NCBI GenBank assembly: GCA_037447655.1
Contig: JBBHKE010000491.1
Span: 124,001 to 188,000, forward strand
Source of the DNA: Zygnema cylindricum
Taxonomy: Eukaryota; Streptophyta; Zygnematophyceae; Zygnematales; Zygnemataceae
DNA length: 64,000 nt
Direction: 5' to 3'
Shown: in pieces, positions 1 through 12,545 of the stretch
Numbering within the stretch: position 1 is the stretch's first letter
How the letters are laid out: each line of letters begins with the position of its first letter
The notes under the pieces: generated by a model
The model's input: only the letters and a program-made list of their open reading frames with translations
The model's database searches: none
Told to the model about the DNA's origin: nothing
Made by a program: the position numbers and the translations under genes

Positions 1-99
1 TTTTGAGAGGTTTGGATGCTTGTATAAGATTTGGTGAGCACTTGAAGACTGCTGTTAGATAGAATTCTTGATAGCTTCTGAGAGTGTATCATGTCTACT

Positions 100-1960
100 T
101 CTACTACTACTGCTTCTCCTCCACCTGCAACGGTGGTCGTAGAACAAGAGAAGGATCCTTTTCTAGCTGTGGTTTCTTGTATCGTTCAAAGCCAGGAGGA
201 AGTGTCTTTGAAGTCGGAGGAGGCGGATGAGTCAGTTTTAGGCCCAGCCCAATATTACTGTTCAGAAAGACTGTTTTCGGTGTGAAAGATAAAGGACCGC
301 TGGCTTTGCGGTTGTGGTATTTTTGTTCTATCGGCTGTTTATCCTGTCTCTGAGAGGACGTTGTAGAGCGCAGTTGTCTGCGACTCGCCCCGACTCCAAC
401 GTTCCAAGCTCCGAACAGAAATGTGTGAGCGGGATGGGCCTTTGGAGGCTCTATATGGCAACCCATTAGGTCATCATCATCTCCACCCAATGTAATATGT
501 TGCTCTAGCTCCGCCAGCCTTTGTAGCAATTCTTGTTTTTGTTTCTACAATTTTTGAGCCGGCGTCAGAGGTTGAGGTGTGCGGGCATTCGATCCCAAGC
601 GGAGAGCAACCAGTTATGCTGCGAATGCGGCGAATTGCGTGCTTTGTTGTTGAATGATGTGTTTCGATGTCAGTCTATTGGGTCCTCGTTCATCGCGAGA
701 TCCACGTCCCCGGGTATAAAAAGTTGCATTGGCAAAGGATTAACGGCTTTTTCCCATTCGCCTCTGAACAAAGCATATTACAGCATTTCTTTTGGGACCC
801 CATTCTTCTGGAAACATTGCCTTTCTTTGTGGCCCATGAACCAACAAGCCTCACATTTGGACCCTTCAGTGGTATACTTCCCCTTTAGATCATTAGAGAT
901 CTAAGCATCATCAAATTTAGGAAGTGTGATTTGTCTCAACTGGGATTGAGACATCTTCGTCGTCTCAGAGCGGGGAGAAGGTTTATAAGTGTCTTTGGTG
1001 AACGACGTGCGATCTCGTGCTCTGCCTCCCTGCCTGCGTTCTTCCTACTTCCAGGTTCTTTCTGCATGTTTTTCTCAAACTCCTTTTGCATGATAGCGAG
1101 TTCCGGGTTGAGCTTCCTAGGGCATCACTTCCACCCGTGACCGGTTTGGTTGTAGTGTAGGCAGTTGTACAGGTAGATTTTTTCATCCACACCCATTGCA
1201 GGTTCGGGTCTGGTCTCAACTTCTTGTTTCCCGTTAAGCTTCCGCAAAGCTTGGAGTTTTGTTTGTTCCTCTTGGTTAAGAGAGGATTCCCCCGTGAAAC
1301 GTGCAAAGTTGGCTCGAGCCTTGCAAGTAACGGCCTTTTCTCAGGTCTCTCTGTTTACAAAATGATCATATAACTTCATTGCAGCCAATGAAATTTCTTG
1401 TGCCGTAGGAGCCCTGTAGTGGATAACCTGGCTGGCACTCCAATTGTCAAAAGCGGCCTGTCTTGTTGGTACGAACAAATTCCGAACAGCGACATAATAT
1501 TTCGTGGCCATGGCGGGTGTGTTAATGGTATACAACTTGGTCTTTTAACAAAGGCTCGAAAGGCGGTTTGAACAACGTTTGAGGAGTTACATTTTTCAAA
1601 CATCGAAAGTTCGTGAACTCCTTGATTGCAATTTTGTTCTTTTCTGCATAAAAGAGTCTCCAAGCATCAAAAAGAGTGGTGCAGGGAGTTGGATTGGCAA
1701 CCATCTAGGTGGCTACTTCAACGAATTGTACGGCCTGCAGATGGTTGACATAGGCCCTACCTTGGGTTTGCAGTTTCATGTCCATAGTGAAAGTGGGGGT
1801 ACCACGGACTGTTGCAGCAACCGCCAGGTTGGCGGTTTTGTTTAGTGGTTCACCATCAAGCACTGAATGTGAGATTTTGATGTTGGGAGCCATCAAAGAG
1901 GGTTGGCGCTCCTTATAATCAGCTAAAGCTCCTCCTACTAGAAGGTTTACCATCATAGGA
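100..1960 (-). pseudogene. Degenerate retroelement gag-like region with two CCHC zinc knuckles
   Basis: Minus-strand coding remnants run from about 1956 down to about 107, interrupted by stops and frame changes. The reading passes through an in-frame TAG at 1705-1707, shifts frame near 1530, and then reaches a first knuckle at 1122-1163. There the second Cys is Tyr and the codon before the last Cys is TGA (CLHYNQTGHGWK-stop-C). A perfect Cx2Cx4Hx4C knuckle, CEACWFMGHKERQC, lies at 814-855. A further 140-codon open stretch (107-529) starts with a heptad-like QRLAELEQHI. CCHC knuckles are the nucleic-acid-binding signature of retroelement nucleocapsids, which is the basis for the call. The upstream half resembles nothing I recognise. 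No protease or polymerase follows, since the window ends. It could also be a host CCHC protein pseudogene. Confidence 0.5.
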
Positions 1961-2719
1961 AAAATAGTGGCCTCAAAATCCGCAAGGATGGCCCCTCCCC
2001 TGTATTTGTTGATTTTAGACTACATGAAGGATTTCCACAGCAGTTCAAAATCAGAAAAAAAAAATTACGAGTTGTCCCTGTGAAGATCCAGATGTCCCCC
2101 ATTCTCTTTTCCTCCTTGGTAGGGCTGGTGAACCGTGATTTTGCAATTCTGTGTCCTCTATTGTACTACACAATACAGGAAGCCTCTAGATAGTGTTTAA
2201 CTAACCCACTTTAAGCCACGACCACTTCTGCCCAAGAAGGCAAACTGACAATTTAACTGCACCCCTGTGCAGCTTGGACTCCTTTGAGTGCGTAGCAAAA
2301 AGAATCACTGAAAACGGCCAGCCAGCCGATAAGTTATAGGGTGGCAAAGATGCCAATTATATACAAACTCTCAGAGAGAGAGGACTATCTACCTAAATTT
2401 TCCTAAGTCCTAGTTTTTCCTAATTCCCTCTCACAGCTCCTATCTACTGCCTTTACGAACCAATCACAAAACTGTATAGTACTAGAAAGTACTACTGCCG
2501 ATGTACTTTCTGTACGGCCTTGGTACGACAAGGCCATTAAATGGACGCGTGTCTACTTTCCACTCGTCCGTACGTTCCTCGGAATTCCCGCGACCGAATG
2601 ATGTCTTCCCACGTGGCGCCAGGTGATGCCACGTCACTAAATGCCACAATGACCATTCCGAGATTTCGGCTATGATGTGCGCCGTTAGATTTGACGCGAA
2701 ATTTCAATCTCGGCCGTAA
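1961..2719. other. Intergenic, no gene seen
   Basis: No coding signal or recognisable repeat. It lies between the gag-like remnant and the left end of the first copia LTR and may include untranslated parts of the gag-bearing element. I found no primer-binding site. Confidence 0.5.
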
Positions 2720-3192
2720 TAAATACTTGCGCGATATTTGTTTCGATGTCGAAACAAAATGCGCGATATCCATTTCAAACAAGTACAGTACTTCGTATTT
2801 TGTAGAATTGTATCTATGCGTGGCATTAAGAGTTTCAGTTAAATGAATATAGTACATTACAATAGTTTAAATAGTAATGAAACCCTATATCTCCTAACGG
2901 ACTTCTACGACAGACTGGTTAAAGCTAACAGCTACGCCGCGCTCTACCAGTCGGGGGTTCGAGTCCTGCCGGACTCAACCTTTTGTTGAGAGTGGCTTAA
3001 GCCACTCTTTAGTCCTTCCTATGGAGTTGAGGCAGCCATGGCTCCATTGGTCTCTCTCTCTCTCCTTCAGTGACTACAACAAGTATGGGGGCGAGAGAGA
3101 GAAGATATAGAGGCAGGCTGCCTACATTTTCTTTTCATGTTTTCTAATAAATTTAGACCTAGAAAATATAATAAAAACTACTTATTTCAACA
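2720..3192 (-). mobile_element. 3' LTR of copia element A
   Basis: In element (minus) orientation the LTR starts TGTTGAAATAAG directly after a polypurine tract (AATAAGGGGAG, plus 3193-3203), the standard arrangement at a copia 3' LTR. It aligns over its whole length with the second LTR at 5737-6194, and both end at the same point, the TAAATACTTGCGC block at the low-coordinate side. The far end does not show the usual terminal CA, so that boundary is inferred from where homology stops. It contains a CT-rich run near 3047-3065 and, on the plus strand at about 2925-2985, a weak tRNA-like B-box (GGTTCGAGTCC). Confidence 0.7.
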
Positions 3193-3205
3193 CTCCCCTT
3201 ATTTT

Positions 3206-5736
3206 CTAGTCTAATTTTAATTTTTCTTTTAAGCCACATTTTTCCCTGCAGTATTTTAATTTTGGCGAGGGTACAGGTTTGGTCATCATGTCCGCTACCA
3301 TTTCCTCATCAGATCTATATACAAGATTCACTATTTTATTCTCAACTTTTTCTCTTACAAAACTTAATCTTATGTCCATATGTTTAGCATTAAAATGATG
3401 TTTTGGATTTGCTGCAATTGCTATGGCCGCTTGATTATCACAAAACACTTCATGCACTCCCTCCTTCATATACCCAAGTTCTTGCAGCAAGGACTTGACC
3501 CACATCAACTCTTTCACAGCAGAACAAGAGGCCATGTACTGAGCCTCCATGGTGGACTGAGCAACCACCTTATGTTGCTTAATGCTCCAACAGCATGCAC
3601 CTTCCCAAACATACAAAACATACCCAGAAGTTCATCGTCTCATAGGTGCGTCCCCATAACTGGCATCACTCCAAGTAGTGATGTCAGTGTGCTCCCCTCC
3701 CAAATGCAACCATAACTCTCTGGTTCCTACCAGATATCTCATGACTCTCTTGGTTACCTCCCAATCCCTCTTCCTAGGATCATTAAGACTCCTACTGAGT
3801 ACACCAACTGCCGCCGCTATGTCCGGCCTAGTACAATTCATAAAATAGATTAAGCTTCCTACGACCTGTCTATAAGGGATAGACTTCATGAACTCTCTCT
3901 CGTTTGGACTCATCTGATCGTGTAAGATCATCACTCCTCCTTCTACACTCCCATCGCTTACTTTTTTCAAGTCCATGGGAGTGGTACAACTATTAGCATT
4001 TTCCATCTGGAATTTCTCAAGCATATTACATATTGCTTCTTTCTGAGTAAGTCTGATAATCTTCTTCCCCCTATCTCTCTCCATTTGGATCCCCAAAATA
4101 TATTTTGCCTCCCCTAAATCCTTCATATCAAATCTGCCCCTAAGATCTTTCTTTAGCCTATTGATATTCTCCAAAGACTTACTTAACACAAGCAGATCAT
4201 CCACATAAATTGCAATAAAAATGACACCATTCTCATCTTCAAACTTATAGATAGAATGATCAGAGCTGATCCGGATGTATCCCAGATCGGTGAGAAACTC
4301 ATCTAGTTTCTTTTTCCACTGTCAGGGAGCCTGTTTCAGTCCATATAAGGACTTTATGAGCCAGCAGACTTTGCTCTCTTCTCCTTCTTCCACAAACCCC
4401 TTGGGTTGCCTCATAAAAATTTCTTCCTCTAACTCACCATTAAGAAAAGCAGTCTTAATGTCCATCTGGTGTATTTCCATGTCTTCCGCTGCGGCCAGAC
4501 TGAAGAGAATCCTTACCGATGGGAATCGAACAACTAGAGCAAAGGTCTCCTCATAGTCAATCCCCTCTTTTTGGGTTAACCCCTTCGCTACCAATCAAGC
4601 CTTATACCTCTCAATTGTATTATCTGGGTTCAGTTTTAGTTTAAATACCCATTTACATCCAATAGGTTTTCTGTGTGGAGGGCAATCCGCTAGTTCCCAA
4701 GTATTTGCTTCCATGATAGAAGCCATCTCATCATTTATGGCTCTAATCCATCTTTCTTTCTCTGGACTATTCACTCCCTCTAAGTAAGACTGAGGCTCAT
4801 CTGGGTGAGATAGCTTAGTTACCTTATGGGCAGCTTGTTTTTCCTGTATCCTTTTGCTGCTCTTCTTTCCTCCCTCAAACTCTGAAGCTGGAATGGATGG
4901 AAGTCTTGGATTTCTTCTCACTGTCTCATCAACTCCCCTGTCCATAAAAACCGTATCTTGTCCCGCTTCTTCTATCTCCTCGAAGTCCATAGGAGTATGT
5001 GAGGTTTCCAATGAGTCTTCTGTATCTTCGATCTCCCCTGAATCTGTAATCACGGTTTCACTCATGTCCTTTTCGGGAAGGACCGAGTTCTCCTCACTTT
5101 TGGACTCAAATCTGATCCTTATCTTCTTTGTATATTTGAAGGGGTCAAATGACTTCCCTTAATCCATGACAACTAAGTGTTTGACCAGAATGATATCTTT
5201 CTTTGCTAAGTCATAGACTCTATATCCCTTAACATCCTCATCATATCCCACAAAGTATCCAAGTTTTCCCTTAGCATCTATTTTCCAGTTTTTCCTATCC
5301 GTGTCAAGACTGTAAACTTGGCTACCAAATACTTTAAGGTGTGAGATATCTGGTTTCCTTCCAACCCATCTCTCATAAGGTGTCATTCCCTTTACAGCTG
5401 AGGTAAGGACTCTGTTCTTAATGTAGTTGGCACAGTTCATTGCTTCTGCCCAAAATCTCTTTCCTATTTTCTTGTCTGCCAACATACTGCGCACACTATC
5501 TCCTAGTGTTCGATTCAACCTCTCAGCTACCCCATTTTGTTCCGGGTTATATGGTACAGTTTTTTGGTGTTGCACTCCCTCATCTCTCAGATATTCTTCA
5601 AACTCGTTAGAGGTATATTCCCCCCCATTATCACTCCTTATCCTCTTAATAGGGGTTTCATGCAACTTCTCACTCCAAGCTTTATATTCTTTGAAGTAAG
5701 TTGATGCTTCATACTTTGTTTTCAGAAAGTAGACTC
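3206..5736 (-). pseudogene. Ty1/copia pol, element A (integrase, RT, RNase H), truncated
   Basis: One continuous minus-strand frame with no frameshift, broken by in-frame stops at 5159-5161 (TAA), 4595-4597, 4322-4324 and 3632-3634 (all TGA). In order it reads: integrase core with RSDNGGEY and PYNPEQNGVAERLNRT; the linker; RT with KWVFKLKLN, QMDIKTAFLNGE, LIKSLYGLKQAP and the catalytic YVDD near 4204; then RNase H with STMEAQYMA, CDNQAAIAIA and NPKHHFNAKHMDIR. The integrase is cut at 5736, where the LTR of element B begins, so gag, protease and the integrase N-terminus are missing. The order integrase before RT defines Ty1/copia. At least two of the TGA stops fall where copia proteins usually have Arg, as expected from CGA deamination. 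Non-functional. Confidence 0.93.
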
Positions 5737-6194
5737 TAAATACTTGCGCACTATTTGTTTCGCCTTTGAAACAAAACGCGTGGTATCCGTTTCGGATGTT
5801 CGGTCGCCGTACATGACAAACTGTATCTATGTCTAAATATTCCGTTGAATGAAAATAGCCTACGTGTTAACATTTAAATAAATATCAATCCCTATATCAT
5901 ATATTTGTGGTTTAGACTAGTTTGCTAAGACTACCAGCTACCGGCTACCTTAGCGGACGGCAGGTACCACGTTCAAACCTTGGGTCCGCCAAGTTCATTT
6001 TGGTAAAATCTACCACCCTAATATCTGTCCCCATCGAGATAGCATAGGTGGCCATGTCTTTATCTCCCTCTCCAACTTTTAGTGACTGCGACAAGTGTGG
6101 GAGCTGGAGAGAGGAGTTAGAGGCAGACTGCCTCTACTTCTTTTGTACATTTTACAAAACATAGAAAATACTAAAATAGCCTTTAATTTCTACA
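5737..6194 (-). mobile_element. 3' LTR of copia element B
   Basis: It begins TGTAGAAATTAAAG in minus orientation, immediately after a polypurine tract (AATAAGGGGAG, plus 6195-6205). It is homologous to the LTR of element A, though diverged. Its outer end abuts the interrupted integrase codons of element A with no spacer, as expected if B inserted into A. A plus-strand B-box-like GTTCAAACC occurs at about 5971-5979, in the same position as the tRNA-like segment of the first LTR. Confidence 0.7.
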
Positions 6195-6207
6195 CTCCCC
6201 TTATTTT

Positions 6208-9200
6208 CTAGTCACTCTTTATTTTAAGACCACACTTCTCCTGACAGAAAATTAGTTTAGGGGAAGGAACAGGTTTGGTCATCATATTTGTTACCATTTC
6301 ACTATCAGGTTTATACTCCAAACTGATTATCTTGTTTTCTACTTTCTCCGTAACAAAGCTAAGTCTAATGTCCGTATGTTTGGCTTTAAAGTGATGTTTA
6401 GGACTGGCAAAAATGGCAATGGCAGCCTGATTATCATAAAACACTTTTTGGACACCACTCTTAAAATGACCAAGCTCACCAAGCAAAGACTTGACCCACA
6501 TTAATTCTATTACAGCAGAGCAAGAAGCAATGTACTCAGCCTCTTTGGTGGACTAAGCAATAACCTTTTGCTGCTTGATGCTCCAGCAGCAAGCCCCATC
6601 ACCCACATACAATTCATATCTAGATGTACAACTTCTCATAAGAGCATCCCCATAGCTGGCATCACTCCAAGTGGTGATGTCAGTATTGCTCCCACCCAAA
6701 TGCAACCATAGATCCCTAGTCCCTATGAGATATCTAAAGACTCTCTTAGTTGCCTCCTAATCTTTCTTAGTGGGAGCATTCAGAATCCTACTTAGTACTC
6801 CTATAGCTGAGGCTTTGTCCGAACGGGTACAAATCATGAAATATATTAGGCTGCCCACTGCTTGTCTATAACGGATGGTGTGCATAAATCTTTTGTCTTC
6901 CGGGCCTACCTCATCATCTAAGATTATAACACCCTCTTCCTCGGTCCCCTCACTTCCTTTTTTTAATTCCTTAGGAGTGGTACAACTATTAGCCTTGTCC
7001 ATTTGGAATTTTCTAACATGTTTCCAATTGCCTCTTTTTGAGTTAATCTTATTATCTTTTTATCTTTGTCTCTCTCTACCTCAATTCCCAAAATATACCT
7101 TGCTTCTCCCATATCCTTCATCTCAAATCTTCCTTTTAAATCATTTTTCAACTTATTTATTTTATCCATAGATTTATTTAAAACAAGCAAATCATCGACA
7201 TAAATTGCAATAAAAATAATTCCTTCCTCATCTTCAAACAAATAAATTGAGTGATCTGAGCTGATCCGAATATATATCCCAAACCTGTGAGAAACTCATC
7301 GAGCTTCTTGTTCCATTGTCAAGGCGCTTGTTTAAGCCAATACAAAGATTTGATCAATCGGCATACCTTGCTTTCCTCCCCTTGCTCCACAAATCTTTCG
7401 GGCTGTCGCATAAAAATTTCCTCTTCCAACTGTTCATGTACGAAGGTCGTCTTGATGTCCATCTGATGCACTTCCATGTCTTCTACTGCCGCTATAGTGA
7501 GAAGTATCCAAACCGAAGGAAACGTGACGACCAGAGAAAAACTCTCCTCGTAGTCAATTCCCTCATTCTGGGTAAATCCTTCGCCACTAAACGAGCCATG
7601 TAGCGCTCAATGGTGTTATTCGGGTTGAGTTTCAGCTTAAAAAGCAACTTACACACAATTAGTTTCCTGTCACGATGACAATCAACCAATTCTCATGTAT
7701 CGGCCGCCATAATTGAGGCCATCTCCTCATTAATGGTTGTCTTCCACCGGTTTTTTTCAGGACAAGTCATTGCCTTATTATAAGTTTGAGGTTCATCGGG
7801 GTGAGACAGTTTGGTTACCTTATTGTTAACTTGTCTCTCTTGTAGTCTTTTGCTGCTTCTTCTTCCTCCCTCATACTCGGTTGTCGGAATAGATGGCTCT
7901 CTTGGATTCTTCCGAACAATTTCTACTTCTCCCCTATCCCTTGATTCCGGGTCGATTTTCACCACGTCTTCCGCTTCAGTTGGAGTTAATACTACGGGTT
8001 CCACATTTGGGTCCTTCTTAATCTGATCCGTACCTGTAAGATCATCATCTTCTTAAAATCCTGGATAGTTAGGAAGCTCAAAGTCATCAAAATTTTCTAA
8101 CTCAAAGCTGATTTTGACCATCTTTTTAGGCTTAAAGGGATCTATAGATTTTCCTTCATCCATAACCACTAAATGCTTCACTAAGATAATATCCTCTCTT
8201 TTGAAATCATAGACTATATATCATTTTACATCTTCATCATATACTAGTAGATATCCTTTTTTTTCCTTTTAAATCTAACTTCGAGTTTGACCGATCTGTG
8301 TCTAAACTGAACACTTGACTACCAAAAACCTTCAAGTGTGAAACATTTGGTTTTCGGCCTGTTCATCTCTCATAGGGTGTTTCGCCTTTTTACTGTTGAA
8401 GTAAGAACTCTATTCTTGAGATAATTTGCACAGTTCATTGCTTCGGCCCAAAACTTCTTTCCTATCTTTTTATCTGAGAGCATACTCCTAGCACTATCAC
8501 TCAGTGTTCTATTTAATCTTTAAGCTACACCATTCTGCTCAGGATTTTCATGAACTGTCTTTTGGTGTTGCACTCCATCTTCTCTCAGAAAATCCCCAAA
8601 CTGGTTAGAGGCATACTCCCCACCATTGTCACTCTTTACTATCTTGATTGAGGTTTCAAGGAGTTTTTCACTCCATGTTTTATATTGTTTAAATCATTCA
8701 TGAGCTTCCGTTTTATTTTTCATAAAATACACCCTGGAATACGGAGACCAATCATCGGTGATTGTCATCATAAATCTTTTCCCCCCGGCTGATGGAACTC
8801 TGGCCGGCCCCCAAATATCTGTCTAAATCTAAAATCTTTTCTCCCTTATAGGTGGTAATTTTTGGGAAGGGTAACCTGTGTGCTTTACCTTGAGCACATC
8901 CACTACAATCACTTAGATTCTCACTTTCACCGAATTCAATCTCTTCCACTACTCCCATCTTTTTCATCTCTCTAGATTCACATGCCCAAGCCTCTTATGC
9001 CACAATATTATATCATGAACACCAGCATAATAAAGTTTCTTCTTGTCATTGTTTAAATCAGCCTAAACATCCCTTGGCTACCTTTTTCAGCAGTGAAATA
9101 AACTTCTTCCTCAAAACTAGCAGTAAATACTCCTTTCCTAGTGCTAGTATCAAAACCCTTATCATCTAATATAGACGTAGAGATGAGGTTTTTGTTCAAC

Positions 9201-9601
9201 TCCGGAATAAACAATACATCAGAGAATGTAACTATAGATGTCTTTCCTTCTACTAACACCTTTAGATCTACCGATCCTACAAGCGTAGTGATGATTATCC
9301 TCCCATCCCCGTACTCTATCTTTACTGTGGGAATCGTGGGAATCTTTCTTACCTTAGTGAACAGGTGTTTATCTTTAGACATGTGCATGGATGCACTTGA
9401 ATCTACAATCCAGCTAGCTTCACCTTTGAATCCACTGAAAGCACATTTTTGCTTTCGTGGAATTTTGACCTCGTTTTTCGCTTCAAACTCCTCATCCAGT
9501 AGGAGCTCATCGTCCTCGTCCTCAGATTCTGCCTCATGTACCTGTGTCACAATCGCCTTTTTCTTTCCTCTCGGGGGTCCACTGGTCTGCCCCGCGGCCA
9601 A
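6208..9601 (-). pseudogene. Ty1/copia protease-integrase-RT-RNase H, element B, decayed
   Basis: Read on the minus strand from 9601: a charged gag tail; aspartic protease with WIVDSSASMHMS (family motif DSGA, here DSSA); then the pre-integrase zinc region with HKRLGH near 9030 and CSGCAQGKAHRLPFP near 8920; integrase core (about 8150-8720); the linker (7693-8004); RT (6757-7689, with YVDDLLVL near 7200); and RNase H (6208-6501, KHHFKAKHTDIRLSF). Several frame changes and stops separate the pieces, so it is more decayed than element A. The 5' end stops abruptly at about 9601 with no gag body or 5' LTR. It shares with A the TGA after QAP in RT. No activity is expected. Confidence 0.9.
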
Positions 9602-11430
9602 TTACTGTAGCGTACACTACGGTAATAGCGATTGGCGGTGTGCTGTTTGGATTTTGTGAACTCGACAACGTGGCATGGTGTGACACGATAGCACTTGCCG
9701 CTCCGGACAATTGCTATGGGAATCAAAACTTCAAGCCAAAATGAAAAGTACGGTGATGTACGTTATAGGGCCGACATTTGTATCTCGACCGTTTGACGTG
9801 ACGCGATCTATCATCGACGACACTTTTTCCTGTTTCCAAACGATACATTTTGTTGGCGGTACGGCAAAATTTATCGTTAAGGGTGTACTGCGGAAGTTAC
9901 ACGATCGGTTTCGAAACGTTACATTGTGCCGGCGGTACGGAATTGTTTTATTAACGTCTTATTTTAGAAGTTTGACGTTTGGTTCTACAATTGTCAGTTC
10001 GTAGATTGTCTTTCGGTCCTGTCTTTCTACTGCTGTCATGTTAAAAATATTCTTCTTCGACGACTCAGACTCTTTTCTCACTGTTGCTAATTTCTCCTCT
10101 ATTTTTTTCGTAAATTTCTTCTCCATTTCCGTCGTCAGCAGCGATGTTTTCTCTTTCACCATTTTCATCGCAGTCAAACTTATTTAGTTTTTCAAAACCT
10201 TTCCCTCTCCCTCCCTCACTCCCTCCTCTCTTGCTTCCGCTTTATCCCCTCCAACCTCTCCCTCAAATTTCCCTCTCCCTCTCCCCTTTCTAATTTAATG
10301 ATGTCCATTTGGGTGTGTGGCTATCGTACAATGTGAGGAGCTTGTGCCAAAAATTTAGAGCAATTTCCTTAGTCAGAGGTAAAGGTATTGCTCCTTGTAA
10401 CTTCTCTGGGAAATATTTATATTGCCACTTTGAGCTCATAATGTCTTTTTCCATGTTTTTATTGTTTTTTTCTATGTTTTTTGTTCCAAAATGAAAACTA
10501 ATAGAAGATTTTGTGAAGGCCATGTAATGATGTCTTATGATGCGATGCATATATTGTACTTTTTTTTTCACAATGTATTGCATTTGATTATGTGTTGCAT
10601 ATATTTATGTGGCAAGGTGAATTTTATCACAAAGGATCAATTTTTATAAGTCTCTAGTAACGAAAACATTCTTGAGCAAATCATTTTGTTTTTGAAAAAC
10701 TGCAAAGAAATATCAAAGAAGGCCATGTCTCTGTTTGACATATACTTGATAGTTGCAACGAGAAATCTCATCGACTTTGTGTTTAATTTTCCACAAGCTA
10801 TTTTGGAATGTAGCACCTTGATTTGCAATTATTGCCTATATTTATCGATGACACTTTGTCACTAGGTCAGTTGAAGTCAGTTTCGTGCTTTAGTACCCTG
10901 TTTGTTGCTTTTAGAATTAGTGAGCTATCGGTGTTCACACTCGACCATAATCATCTATATATATATATATATATATAGATGAATATCGCAACTCGGTTTA
11001 TTGTGGGTGATTGACTAAAGAGTGCTGTTAACATTGCTAACACTAATTTGTGGTTGTAGGTCGAAAATAAACGTACTCAAATTGGTGTGGATTATCTCAT
11101 ATGGCAATGGGCATTGTATTCTCTAGCTTATCGACCGATACTTTGATTTTATGAGATGATGGTTCCTAGAGAAACTAAAAAAAGGTAATGATTCTCACAT
11201 CCGATAATAAAAGCCGAGAAACTAAAATTGTGGTGAGAGATGTAGACGTGCGTTTACCACCTCTTGTTAATTGGGGAAGACATACTGATAATATTTGGTA
11301 GTTTTTCTGATTTTTTTGGGTCGTGAGTTTGACTTTTATGTTGTTGTTGAAAGTCTCCAGGTGGTTTGGAATCAAATGATGACGAGAGGAGAATGACGAA
11401 AGCAAGGTAGGTTTGCAAACATAAATGAAG
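9602..11430. other. Intergenic with a stray MITE terminus
   Basis: Directly after the truncated copia lies a terminal fragment (about 9610-9645) ending TAATAGCGATTGGCGGTGTG, the right end of the MITE family found elsewhere in the window, without a left partner. A pyrimidine-rich stretch sits at about 10200-10290 and a perfect TA-repeat palindrome at about 10952-10981. No coding signal. Confidence 0.55.
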
Positions 11431-11439
11431 TATATTATT

Positions 11440-11527
11440 AATATTGTTGTTGTTATTGTTGTTAATGTTTGTTTTTTGTTATTGTTATTGTTGTTGTAAT
11501 TGTTATTATTGTTGTTATTGTTAATGT
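11440..11527. repeat. TTG/TTA trinucleotide microsatellite
   Basis: Imperfect runs of TTG, TTA and ATT triplets. The poly-Asn frame on the other strand is a by-product. Confidence 0.9.
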
Positions 11528-11539
11528 TATGCATAAGTT

Positions 11540-12260
11540 ATGTTACAATGTTAACTAAATGTGACATTATATACATTATAACATTTATATCTAACATTTA
11601 TATCTAACTTCTATACTACAGATATTATAGCAGGTTTAATCTAACTGTTATATTATTAGAGTTTTAACTAGTTATTCATTATATATAGTCAAACTATCAT
11701 AATATGTTAATTTTTATAGTGAGAACTAACTATTTTATTATATATATTTGAACATTTATATCAAACTGCTATAATGTATTAATTATTAGTGTTAACTAAC
11801 TATTACATTATATTTTTTATAACAATTTACATTATATTTATCTTAACAGTGAAAATTAACTGTTATATTATACATATTTTAACAGTTATATCTAACCGTT
11901 ATATTATATTAATTATTATAAGTATAATAAACTTCTATATTATAGTAATTATAACAGTTGAAACTAACTGTTATGTTATATATATTATGACAATTATATC
12001 TAACCATTACATTATGTTTATTATAATTTTTATAAGTATAGAGTACAACTATAGCAGTAGTTGTAACAGTAGTTCATATATTATACTTCAACTAAAATTA
12101 TATACATTGTTTATAATATAACTCATACTTCAAATATATTAAACACATAATAACGTGCATTATTGTATATATTACAAATATTACTTATGTTAAATATGTA
12201 TTGTAACGTTTTATAACGTTTTATACTATATCAGTTACATGTGATAGAAATATTATCCGA
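11540..12260. repeat. AT-rich degenerate repeat
   Basis: About 700 bp of very AT-rich DNA in which variants of AACTGTTATATTATA and TTATATCTAACCGTTATA recur in both orientations at irregular intervals of roughly 50-140 bp. It resembles a decayed satellite. The hydrophobic frames it contains are not convincing proteins. Confidence 0.6.
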
Positions 12261-12545
12261 TATGTTACATACATTGTAATTGTCGTTGTATATAAGACAT
12301 TATGTATAATTTGTTATTTAGGTGTAAGTGTTTTTTTTTCGGCTTTAGGGAGTTCTATTTTAGGTAAGCTCATTATGACACGAAAACCTCTTTTTCGATT
12401 ACATGTTACAGGGTTTGGGAATTGTTTATTTCGTGCTCTTTCTTTATTATTGTTTGGTTGTGAGTCTAAATATTCTTATGTAAAAAAGGTAATTATTAGT
12501 TATTTGTTTTTTTAGAGCATTGTCTGCCCTTATTGAAAGATGGGC

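Noticed and set aside
2905-2990. A tRNA gene in the first copia LTR
   Set aside because: A B-box-like word is present but no matching acceptor stem or anticodon arm could be folded.
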